A stretch of DNA of 11,607 bases from JACQRW01 sp964371935 (GTDB taxonomy: Bacteria > Patescibacteriota > Minisyncoccia > Sungbacterales > HO2-52-23). Within the stretch, counting starts at the first letter, position 1. Every line of letters starts with the position of its first letter. Both the position numbers and the translations under genes were made by a program. This document shows, piece after piece, positions 1 to 6,427 of the stretch. Under the pieces are notes generated by a model. It saw nothing but the letters and a program-made list of their open reading frames with translations, had not been told where the DNA came from and ran no database searches. The stretch covers positions 1 through 11,607 of the forward strand of contig CAYJOT010000022.1 in NCBI GenBank assembly GCA_964371935.1, in the 5' to 3' direction.

Positions 1-51
1 CTACGAAAACCGTTTAATACGGTCCTCGAATTAGCTACTTGTCCTACTGGG

Positions 52-123
52 CTCCCCGGGTAGGATTCGAACCTACAACCTTCGCCTTAACAGGGCGCCG
101 CTCTGCCGTTGAGCTACCGGGGA
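52..123 (-). tRNA. tRNA-Asn (anticodon GTT)
   Basis: Reverse complement folds as a 72-nt cloverleaf. The acceptor stem TCCCCGG pairs perfectly with CCGGGGA. The D stem is GCTC/GAGC, the anticodon loop is CTGTTAA with anticodon GTT, the variable loop is five bases, and the T arm is GTAGG-TTCGAAT-CCTAC. The discriminator base is G, as expected for asparagine tRNAs. The anticodon stem has one mismatch at its outer pair (G-A). No CCA is encoded: the bases after the discriminator are CCCA, so CCA would be added by the nucleotidyltransferase. No recognisable gene lies between this tRNA and the left edge of the window. Confidence 0.95.
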
Positions 124-130
124 ATAAGGA

Positions 131-169
131 AAACTGTAAAAACTTGAAACTTTGTAACTATAAAACTAG
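131..169. repeat. AT-rich short degenerate repeat upstream of the tRNA
   Basis: Degenerate repeats of an AACTTTGTAACT / AACTTGAAACT kind, with TATAAAACT, fill the spacer between the tRNA and the broken four-helix gene. The pattern resembles the short intergenic repeats common in CPR genomes (recollection, not checked). It may hide the tRNA promoter, but I see no convincing -35/-10 pair. Confidence 0.4.
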
Positions 170-194
170 AGAATAGTATAGGATAAACTCGGGG

Positions 195-548
195 CTATTT
201 CAAGAGGTATTTTTTGAGGCCGATGAACTGGATGATAAGGCGGTTGCTTTCTTCCAGTAAATCCTTATGAGTTTTTTCTCCGATGTGACCATCGTCTAAA
301 CATAGGTCAAGACACGCGATAACTTCATTGAGAGAAGTATCAGCCTGGTTGAGAAAATGAGCCGTATCTCTATCTGATCTTCTGTATGCGCCCTCGGTAA
401 TGTTCAGGATCACAGAATTCATCGCTCTGGTAATTTAGTATGCCAGATTGTCTTGCTTGGGAATTTTTGAGATCGCTTCCGCGTGCAGTTTCTTTCTGAA
501 TTCTCTTGCCTCAATATAAATTGGCCATTCCCGAAATTTATAACTCAC
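195..548 (-). pseudogene. Four-helix-bundle protein (23S rRNA intervening-sequence family), interrupted by a stop
   Basis: Read from a GTG at 548, the frame gives 117 codons ending at TAG (195-197). It starts MSYKFREWPIYIEAREFRKK, the usual opening of CPR four-helix-bundle proteins, and later contains the family hallmark SVILNITEGAYRRSDRDTAH, normally S-x-x-x-N-I-A-E-G. Codon 38, at 435-437, is TAA between LAY and ITRAMNS. Relatives carry a residue such as glutamine there (Y-Q-I-T-R-A), so one C-to-T change from CAA explains it. The remainder stays in frame and total length matches the family (about 115-120 residues). Family function is poorly known; these proteins form small helical oligomers. 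No Shine-Dalgarno is visible before the GTG. An ATG at codon 43 (420-422) could start a 75-residue fragment lacking helix 1, which would probably not fold normally. Sequencing error cannot be excluded. Confidence 0.75.
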
Positions 549-551
549 AGA

Positions 552-604
552 TATTTTACTATTTTATTGTTTTACGTTCTATCGTTCTATTGTTTTATCG
601 TTTC
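552..604. repeat. Degenerate tandem repeat between rpoD and the four-helix gene
   Basis: A run of TTTTATTG, TTTTACG, TTCTATCG, TTCTATTG and TTTTATCG units with a period of about 7-9 nt. It fills the space between the rpoD stop and the GTG of the broken four-helix gene. No terminator hairpin is visible here. It belongs to the same kind of microrepeat seen elsewhere in the window but with a different core. Confidence 0.55.
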
Positions 605-607
605 CCC

Positions 608-1837
608 TTAATATTCCGCAAGTTTTTTGGCTATGTCGTGGTCGCGGATGCGCTCCAGGGATTTGGCTTCAATCTGGCGTATGCGCTCACGGGTGACGCC
701 GAATTCTTTGCCGACTTCTTCGAGCGTATGCATAACGCCGTCTTCCAAGCCGAAGCGAAGGGATAAAATCTTCTGCTCGCGCGGGGTAAGCTCGCCGATG
801 ATGGTCATCAGCTGGTCGCGCAGCAGGCGGCGCGCGGCGGTTTGCGATGGCGAGAGGGTTTTGTCGTCTACGATAAAATCTCCAAGGGCCGAATCCTCGT
901 CATCGTCCCCTACTGGCGCTTCAAGCGAGACCGTATCCTGCTCGATCTTCTCAATCAGACGCACTTTTTCAACATCAAGCTTCATCTCCGCGGCAATCTC
1001 CTCTGCCAATGGCTCGCGGCCCAAATCTTGCAGCAAGCGGCGTTTGACCTGCTGGTATTTTGAAATGGTTTCTACCATATGCACGGGAATGCGGATGGTG
1101 CGCGCCTGGTCCGCAAGCGCGCGCGTGATTGCCTGGCGGATCCACCAGGTTGCGTAGGTTGAAAATTTGTAGCCCCTGCGGTAGTCAAACTTTTCTACGG
1201 CTTTAAACAGGCCGATGTTTCCCTCCTGGATCAAATCAAGCAAGGTCAGGTGCGGCGAACGGCCCACATAGCGCTTGGCAATGGATACCACGAGCCGCAG
1301 GTTTGCCTGGGTCAGTTTTTTTCGCGCCTCATCTTCCCCTTTCTCGATCCGCCGGGCAAGCTCTTTTTCCTCTTCGCTGTTGAGCAGCGAAATTTTTCCG
1401 ATCTCGCGCAGATACATTTGCACCGAATCCTGGCTCATCTGGTCGAAATCATACGCGGCCTCTTTTTTTTTGTGCTTGGCGGAGTTTTGCGGCGTAGTTT
1501 CCACAACGGCGTCTTCGATAAACTCTTTTGATTCAAGAATGTCTATGTTTTCCTTTTCAAGCCGCACATACAGGTCTTCGAGCAGCAAGATGTCTTCTTC
1601 AATATTTGGAAAATAATAGAGTATTTCGGAATAGGTCACAAAGCCGCGCTCGCGCCCGCGTTTGAGCAGCGCATTGATTTTCTGCTCGGCGGCTTCTTTC
1701 TCCTGCTGTGCCTTGGTGCGTGGTGTCTCCATAGATGTCGGTTTAATACTCCGCTTTGAAACCGCTTTTTTTATGTTGGGCCGACTTGTTTGTTTCTTTA
1801 CCGGCGGCATCTTCTTTTTTACTATTTTTTTTAGCAT
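608..1837 (-). CDS. rpoD: RNA polymerase primary sigma factor (sigma-70, RpoD)
   Basis: The 409-residue primary sigma factor directs RNA polymerase to housekeeping promoters. After a basic N-terminal tail, residues about 52-105 form a region 1.1-like domain (GRERGFVTYSEI). Region 1.2 is at 135-165 (DSVQMYLREIGKISLL). Region 2 is at 171-245 and contains NLRLVVSIAKRY, DLIQEGNIGL, KFSTYATWWIRQAI and the region 2.4 helix that reads the -10 box. Region 3 is at about 258-335. Region 4 is at 345-405 (TPREQKILSLRFGL, then the helix-turn-helix TLEEVGKEFGVTRERIRQIE) and reads the -35 box. Length suits a short CPR-type RpoD without a large non-conserved insert. It follows dnaG on the same strand after 106 nt, the classic dnaG-rpoD pairing. 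The start is uncertain: no clear Shine-Dalgarno precedes ATG 1837, while ATG 1810 (MPPVKKQ) has AAAAAGAAG upstream. Confidence 0.97.
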   Translation of the reverse strand: MLKKIVKKKMPPVKKQTSRPNIKKAVSKRSIKPTSMETPRTKAQQEKEAAEQKINALLKRGRERGFVTYSEILYYFPNIEEDILLLEDLYVRLEKENIDILESKEFIEDAVVETTPQNSAKHKKKEAAYDFDQMSQDSVQMYLREIGKISLLNSEEEKELARRIEKGEDEARKKLTQANLRLVVSIAKRYVGRSPHLTLLDLIQEGNIGLFKAVEKFDYRRGYKFSTYATWWIRQAITRALADQARTIRIPVHMVETISKYQQVKRRLLQDLGREPLAEEIAAEMKLDVEKVRLIEKIEQDTVSLEAPVGDDDEDSALGDFIVDDKTLSPSQTAARRLLRDQLMTIIGELTPREQKILSLRFGLEDGVMHTLEEVGKEFGVTRERIRQIEAKSLERIRDHDIAKKLAEY

Positions 1838-1863
1838 AAGGTTTTAAGTTTATCTTACGTTTC

Positions 1864-1940
1864 AGTCATTCTAAACGGAGTCAAGAATCTCCCCATGTAC
1901 AATGAGATCCTGCTCCGCCAACTGGCGGAGCAGGATGACA
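1864..1940. repeat. Dispersed intergenic repeat with 14-bp perfect palindrome
   Basis: The unit opens with TCATTCTAAACGGAGTCAAG and closes with CAGGATGACA, a pattern I recognise as a widespread bacterial intergenic repeat (often GTCATTCTGAACGGAGTGAAG...). Inside it, ATCCTGCTCCGCCA (1907-1920) pairs perfectly with TGGCGGAGCAGGAT (1923-1936) across a 2-nt loop. There is no U-tract on either strand, so it is not a standard intrinsic terminator. It lies between dnaG and rpoD and could attenuate or process the shared transcript. Confidence 0.6.
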
Positions 1941-1943
1941 TGG

Positions 1944-3746
1944 TTACACCGAGAGTGATTTTAATGTTTCCGAAATCGTGCGAAAATCATGAAGCAATGA
2001 CGTAACAATTGCGCGGTCTCCGGTTTTTTCAGTGCGCTGGATGTCGGCGGACAACTGCCGAAGCCGATCTTTCAACAATGTTTTCCGAAGCTCACGCTTG
2101 CACAAAAGAAACTCCTGCTCTGGAGTGGTCGTGCTCTCTTGGGCGATAATCTCACTCTTAAAGCGAAGCAACTCGGTATCCATGGCGGACACAGAGGTGG
2201 AAGCAAGCACCGTCAATGTCCGAAACAGTTGCTCGTGTTCTGACGATGTGAATACCATATCCTTATTTTCGGCTTCGCGCAACCGTTCCTCTATGCTCAA
2301 GTTGCTTAACAAACTTAAGTAAAGTTCTTCGAGCAACTCGCGCCGGGTTCTGATCCGGGGTGTTGCAGCAGGCATCTGCGCCGGAAGAAATGAGGCATCA
2401 TCTTGCCGGCCGCTGTGTTTGCGCCGCTCAAGTTCTTTTGCAATAACTTGTTCGGAAATACCAAGCCGCTTTGCCAGTTCGTTGATCCAATGCGCCTTTT
2501 CCACCTCATTGCTCACCTCTGCGATCAACGGCAACAGTACTGCGCCAATCGCTTTTTTACCTGCCGCGGTGTTTGGGTCTTCGGTACGGAATATTTTTTC
2601 AAAATAAAATTCAATCACCGGTTTTGCGCTGGCGACTGCCTCCTGCCATGCGACTGGATTTTCACGCACCGTGTCAGCCGGGTCTTTGCCTGACGGGATG
2701 CGGATTACCAGACGCTCAAATTCAAACTGCGACGCAAGCGCCAGAGAACGCTTGGTCGCGGACTCTCCAGCGAGATCGCTGTCAAACGAGCAACTCACGG
2801 TATTGCAGAGGCGCTTGAGTGCCGTCAGCTGCTGGGATGTTAACGCAGTACCGGAAACCGCAACCGTATTCACCACTCCGGCCTGGTGCGACATCACGCA
2901 ATCCATATAGCCCTCTACGATCACCGCGCGATTCTGTATTCTGATCTCCTGCTTTGCCTTGTCAAATCCGTAGAGCGCGCGCGACTTATCGTAAATTAAA
3001 GTTTGCGGAGTGTTGATGTATTTTGCTTCAACTCTGGATTCTGGATTCTGGATTCTCGATGCTGGATTCGCATTTCCAGCTTCCGGTTTCCAGCTTCCGG
3101 TTTCCAGAATCCGCCCGCCAAACCCGATCACGCGGCTGTTGGTGTCCATAATCGGAAACATAATGCGGCTGCGAAACCGGTCATAGTGTCTTCCGGATCC
3201 GTCAGATGATTTGATTGCGAGTCCGGCTTTCTCAATGTCTGCAGGTGAAAATCCTTTTTGCGTCAGATTTTTCAGCAAAAAATCCCAGCTCTCCGGGCTG
3301 TACCCGATACGGAATGCCCGGATGGTCTCATCGCTTACCCCGCGCGTGCGCATGTATGATTTTACGCTCGGTGTCAACGAAAAAGTTTTTTCAAAAATTT
3401 CTGTGGCAACGGCGCAAATATCATACAGCCGGTTGCGCTCCGAACGAATCGCCGGATCCTCTCGTTTGATTATCACGCCTGATCGTTGTGCAAGCAGTTT
3501 CAACGCTTCAGGAAAATCAAGCGCCTCTATTTTCATGATAAATTTGAATATATCCCCTCCTTCGCCACAGCTTCCAAAACAATGCCAAATCTGCCGCGAC
3601 GGCGTGACGAAAAACGAAGGCGTGCGTTCGCTGTGGAACGGACAATTCGCCTTATAATTGACGCCCGCCTTCTGCAGCTTCACATACGACTGCACCAGCT
3701 CCACAACATCAACCCGCGCCTTAATTTCTTCAACGGGAGAGAGCAT
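1944..3746 (-). CDS. dnaG: DNA primase DnaG
   Basis: The 600-residue primase makes RNA primers at the replication fork. Residues 1-100 form the CHC2 zinc-binding domain, with C35, H38, C56 and C60 as likely ligands (NCPFHSERTPSF, WHCFGSCGEGGD). The catalytic core follows, with the N-terminal part at about 100-215 (FRSRIMFPIMD, VIGFGGRIL) and the TOPRIM fold from about 272. Acidic metal-binding motifs are VEGYMD (E278, D282) and FDSD (D322, D324). The C-terminal helicase-binding domain spans about 465-600. Between GGRILE and AKYINTPQT, where primases usually have only a few residues, there is an insert of about 25 residues (216-240) encoded by short tandem repeats. Zinc spacing is C-x3-C rather than the common C-x2-C. 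No Shine-Dalgarno is obvious at the ATG; a good promoter lies 37-65 nt upstream. rpoD follows. Confidence 0.97.
   Translation of the reverse strand: MLSPVEEIKARVDVVELVQSYVKLQKAGVNYKANCPFHSERTPSFFVTPSRQIWHCFGSCGEGGDIFKFIMKIEALDFPEALKLLAQRSGVIIKREDPAIRSERNRLYDICAVATEIFEKTFSLTPSVKSYMRTRGVSDETIRAFRIGYSPESWDFLLKNLTQKGFSPADIEKAGLAIKSSDGSGRHYDRFRSRIMFPIMDTNSRVIGFGGRILETGSWKPEAGNANPASRIQNPESRVEAKYINTPQTLIYDKSRALYGFDKAKQEIRIQNRAVIVEGYMDCVMSHQAGVVNTVAVSGTALTSQQLTALKRLCNTVSCSFDSDLAGESATKRSLALASQFEFERLVIRIPSGKDPADTVRENPVAWQEAVASAKPVIEFYFEKIFRTEDPNTAAGKKAIGAVLLPLIAEVSNEVEKAHWINELAKRLGISEQVIAKELERRKHSGRQDDASFLPAQMPAATPRIRTRRELLEELYLSLLSNLSIEERLREAENKDMVFTSSEHEQLFRTLTVLASTSVSAMDTELLRFKSEIIAQESTTTPEQEFLLCKRELRKTLLKDRLRQLSADIQRTEKTGDRAIVTSLLHDFRTISETLKSLSV
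3033..3106. repeat. 7-nt and 14-nt tandem repeats inside dnaG
   Basis: On the coding (minus) strand, the 14-mer CTGGAAACCGGAAG occurs twice in tandem, followed by a partial third copy (CTGGAAA). After that come four GAATCCA heptamers, three of them consecutive. The array encodes the DnaG insert at residues about 216-240 and keeps the reading frame. Such GAATCCA arrays normally sit between genes in CPR genomes (recollection). Confidence 0.85.
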
Positions 3747-3782
3747 AGAAAAGTGAGTTTACGATGAGTAATCTTTGTCTTG

Positions 3783-3811
3783 AGTATAAAAGTTTTTGAA
3801 AAGAAAATCAA
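3783..3811 (-). promoter_or_regulatory. Sigma-70-type promoter for dnaG(-rpoD)
   Basis: Read on the minus strand: -35 TTGATT (3811-3806), a 17-nt spacer, then -10 TATACT (3788-3783), a 5/6 match to TATAAT. Predicted transcription starts near 3776, giving a leader of about 30 nt before the dnaG ATG at 3746. rpoD may depend on this promoter, so primary sigma factor could drive its own operon. Confidence 0.6.
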
Positions 3812-3828
3812 CCGCACATACCTCGCAT

Positions 3829-3870
3829 GAAAACAAACAAGGGGTACCTCGCATAATGCATGATACCCCT
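3829..3870 (-). terminator. Intrinsic terminator of the 720-residue protein gene
   Basis: On the minus strand AGGGGTA (3870-3864) pairs with TACCCCT (3846-3840), with further partial pairing in the GCAT/ATGC-rich loop. It is followed by the U-rich tail TGTTTGTTTTC. It lies 34 nt past the stop at 3904 and upstream of the dnaG promoter, separating the two transcription units. Confidence 0.65.
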
Positions 3871-3903
3871 CTTACTTTTTCAACTCTCCTTAAAAACATG
3901 TTT

Positions 3904-6066
3904 TTACTGTACGGGCAGAAAGCCCTGCACGATCTGCTCAAAGAACATTGCATCAGCAAATTGACTATCGGTGAGCGAATAGTGATAGCCGTGAGGAAAT
4001 TGCCGGCGGTCTAGATCACTCAAGCGCGTAAACGCGTCCGAATGGATATCCAACGCGGTTTGCGTCGGCATTTCGCGATCCCACCGAAGGGCCAATTCAT
4101 GCGAGAGAGCTGCATCTTCCGGCCGATGGGGAACAATCCTGAAACCGATACGCGCTTGTCCCAGCGGGTTTTGTCGCGGACGGAGAACAAGATAGATATC
4201 GGCATCGCCACTCGTGTAGTGTATATCGCGAGTTCCATCCGAATACGTTCGCCGCCGAACAAGACGCAGAGCACCTCGCCCAAAAGCACCCAGTGTTTTT
4301 ATGATCATCGCAAAGTCCCTCTGCGCCTGTAATACATTTCCGATCAAAGTAGGACGATCAACCTCGGCGTATATAGATCCGCGATACACTAATGCTCTGG
4401 AGAGCGCGTTGATGATCCGCTCATTTGCAGTAAACATCTGCGCCTGTAATTCAGCACGGAATGCATCCAATCGTTCCTGCGCAATCGTCTTTACATTGCA
4501 CACAAAAAGCGAGCTTATGTCACCAAGTTTTGCATTGATCTCGTTATACTGGACTATCACTTGGCAAAACTGCTGACGAGATTCCGTCTGATCAAACAAC
4601 CCATAAACCAGAATCAACGCCGCATAAAACTCGGTATCTGCCATGGCCCGTAATCCTGCCGGACCTGTGGTTTTGAGGTAATCAACTACTTGAGCTGGTT
4701 CCACGATGTTCATCACCTCAGTCAACGCGATCTGGTCTTTAAGCGACAACTCGTATGTTACAATCTGAGCCTCGTCTGCCAGAACGCGCATTGCGTCGGC
4801 AAAGGCAAGGTACCGCCCCGGTTGCACAAGCTCAGGCGGAACCGACTCAATGTCCTCTTGCTGAATAGTCACATACTTTACGCTTGAGTCGCGACTCCAC
4901 TTAAACAGACCTACCAACTGTTTGTCTGGAGTGTAGAGACCGCCGTACTCCCTTGACATCCTATGTATAAGGTAGCCGCCAAAGTGTGGAAAATTATAGC
5001 GCACATTTCCAACACGAACGACATGCCTCCTGTTATGAGGAATAGAACGGAGCAGATGCCGAAAACGTGCGACACCAATACCGTACTGGAGATTACAGAA
5101 ATCCTCTTCCGAGAGTATTCCCTGTCTAAACAACTCTGGATATACGAATTGAAGCAGACGAAGCGGACTGCCTCTAAACCTCTGCGCAACCATCCCTTCT
5201 AAATTCACTTCGCGAAGCCATCGTGCCGTTACCTTACGCGCAAGCTCGTCTTTTTTCCAATCAGTATGATAGTCCACCATGTGTTTGATTGCTTCCCGAA
5301 CATTATTCTTTGACCAGTGAACAGCATGTGACACATCCCAAACATGCACATGGGGATTGTCCGGATTCGCCAGATCAAAAATATATTCAGGGAAAACGAA
5401 AGCCCACAAGTTGTACGCATTACCATTAAACCGAAGTCTCCTGCTTCTATTATTGATGATCCCATAGAGATTCTCCTGTCTGAGGAGGGACACAGTAAAA
5501 CGATTCGCGAGTTCGCAGAGCGAAAGCCCCCATGGCATATGGAAGTGTACGGTGTGCCGTACTGCTTCCCGAATCAGTGATTCGTTCCAAAAGCAACGTT
5601 GTACGTCCCACCAGTGGAGATGAAAGATAGTTGGTCGCTTTGGATCAAATATGTATTCTGGATAGGCAGTCGTCAGCAATTTGTAGAGGCCATGTTGCGT
5701 AACCTGATTGTGCATTCTCTGTTGCTGCATCCAGGTTGTGGTAAATTTCTCAAAAATTTTTCTATCCACCTGCCATCCTTGTTGGGCGATCATCGGACGC
5801 AGCACTATACCCGCATTCAACAATCCCTGTTCACCCTCCCAGAATCCTAACGGCGTGTGCCCTTTTCTTATGCTACTTGCCTGATAGACATCCAGTACCA
5901 TTTCCTGCGCCTTGATCCTGTAATGAGTTGCGTAGTCCGGTGATACTGCAAGCAAGGGGTCTAAAATGCCCCCGACCAATAACCGCTCATCAGTGATCTC
6001 AGCAATCTGGTCGTCCAGTAACCGCTCTTTTAACAATTGTCTCAATTCGCTCGCTGATAAACGCAT
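3904..6066 (-). CDS. Unrecognised 720-residue protein with internal 85-90-residue repeats
   Basis: I do not recognise this protein. No signal peptide or membrane helix is evident, so it is probably cytoplasmic. The start at 6066 (MRLSASELRQ) is chosen because AAAGGAGG lies 6 nt upstream; an in-frame ATG 30 codons earlier lacks such a site. Residues about 105-316 hold two and a half repeats. Repeat 1 (about 105-176) has TAYPEYIFD at 133-141, HWWDVQRCFW and IREAVRHTVHFH. Repeat 2 (184-267) has VFPEYIFD at 224-231, HVWDVSHAVHW and VREAIKHMVDYH. The half repeat (273-316) has VYPELF. Conserved Trp, His, Tyr and PEY-F positions suggest a small fold, perhaps nucleic-acid binding like other Y-P-E-Y repeat proteins, which is only a guess. 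The middle (about 420-600) looks helical. The C-terminal 120 residues alternate strand-like segments and end in HGYHYSLTDSQFADAMFFEQ. It is a one-gene unit with its own terminator. Confidence 0.9.
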   Translation of the reverse strand: MRLSASELRQLLKERLLDDQIAEITDERLLVGGILDPLLAVSPDYATHYRIKAQEMVLDVYQASSIRKGHTPLGFWEGEQGLLNAGIVLRPMIAQQGWQVDRKIFEKFTTTWMQQQRMHNQVTQHGLYKLLTTAYPEYIFDPKRPTIFHLHWWDVQRCFWNESLIREAVRHTVHFHMPWGLSLCELANRFTVSLLRQENLYGIINNRSRRLRFNGNAYNLWAFVFPEYIFDLANPDNPHVHVWDVSHAVHWSKNNVREAIKHMVDYHTDWKKDELARKVTARWLREVNLEGMVAQRFRGSPLRLLQFVYPELFRQGILSEEDFCNLQYGIGVARFRHLLRSIPHNRRHVVRVGNVRYNFPHFGGYLIHRMSREYGGLYTPDKQLVGLFKWSRDSSVKYVTIQQEDIESVPPELVQPGRYLAFADAMRVLADEAQIVTYELSLKDQIALTEVMNIVEPAQVVDYLKTTGPAGLRAMADTEFYAALILVYGLFDQTESRQQFCQVIVQYNEINAKLGDISSLFVCNVKTIAQERLDAFRAELQAQMFTANERIINALSRALVYRGSIYAEVDRPTLIGNVLQAQRDFAMIIKTLGAFGRGALRLVRRRTYSDGTRDIHYTSGDADIYLVLRPRQNPLGQARIGFRIVPHRPEDAALSHELALRWDREMPTQTALDIHSDAFTRLSDLDRRQFPHGYHYSLTDSQFADAMFFEQIVQGFLPVQ

Positions 6067-6072
6067 TACGCG

Positions 6073-6080
6073 CCTCCTTT
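6073..6080 (-). promoter_or_regulatory. Strong Shine-Dalgarno fixing the start of the 720-residue protein
   Basis: AAAGGAGG on the minus strand ends 6 nt before ATG 6066-6064. It is the strongest ribosome-binding site in the window; most other genes here have weak or no such site. A weak promoter may lie upstream (TTGTAC, about 19 nt, TACTAA), but I hold that with low confidence. Confidence 0.8.
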
Positions 6081-6160
6081 CCCGAAGTGAGTATTTAGTA
6101 CTTCGTTGTAAAAGAAACTGTACAATATCCGTACCACCATTACGGCTTACGGTCAAATCA

Positions 6161-6193
6161 AAAACCGCCCCTGTTAAAGCAGGGCGGTTTTTT
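6161..6193. terminator. Bidirectional intrinsic terminator
   Basis: AACCGCCC (6163-6170) pairs with GGGCGGTT (6182-6189), extended by CTG/CAG with one bulged C, around a TTAAAG loop. Six T follow on the plus strand, and five T follow on the minus strand. It lies upstream of the 720-residue gene and would block transcription entering from the insertion-sequence side, or end a small gene once located where the insertion sequence now sits. Confidence 0.75.
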
Positions 6194-6331
6194 ATCCGAT
6201 CCGAAAGAATTTCTACTTATTCATCCCCCTATCCTTTTCGCCATTGATGCACGCCCTCGCTCCCGGCAAGCAGCATTTGCACTTGCCTCCCATATAGAAA
6301 TAAAAACACCCCGACTGCAGGATGTTTTTAT

Positions 6332-6381
6332 ATTCAACACTTCGTCCACGATCGTGAGATAACCCCATTAATTTGGTTGAT
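6332..6381 (+). repeat. Left terminal inverted repeat of the insertion sequence
   Basis: Pairs with 7424-7473 reversed. The outer 12 bases (ATTCAACACTTC), a middle CACGATCG block and the inner 17 bases (CCATTAATTTGGTTGAT) are identical; differences cluster in two short stretches between these blocks. The equal lengths need no gaps. Confidence 0.9.
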
Positions 6382-6427
6382 GAAAAAACAAGAATCCGTG
6401 ATGCGTATGCGACACAACAGCTGATGT

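Noticed and set aside
1..50. Another tRNA or RNA gene at the left edge
   Set aside because: I could not fold a cloverleaf or find T-loop and anticodon patterns; nothing recognisable is present.
627..1157. Long plus-strand open frame opposite rpoD (Ser/Arg-rich)
   Set aside because: It is antisense to an unmistakable sigma factor, with composition typical of a shadow frame and no ribosome-binding site or family similarity.
1907..1936. Perfect 14-bp hairpin as an intrinsic terminator of dnaG
   Set aside because: No U-tract on either strand, and it lies inside a recognisable dispersed repeat unit; listed as a repeat instead.
3033..3106. Short direct repeats as a CRISPR array
   Set aside because: Units are 7 and 14 nt with no unique spacers and are translated as part of DnaG.
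6067..6156. Thirty-codon N-terminal extension of the 720-residue protein
   Set aside because: The AAAGGAGG site points to ATG 6066; the upstream ATG has no comparable site and the extension overlaps the likely promoter region.
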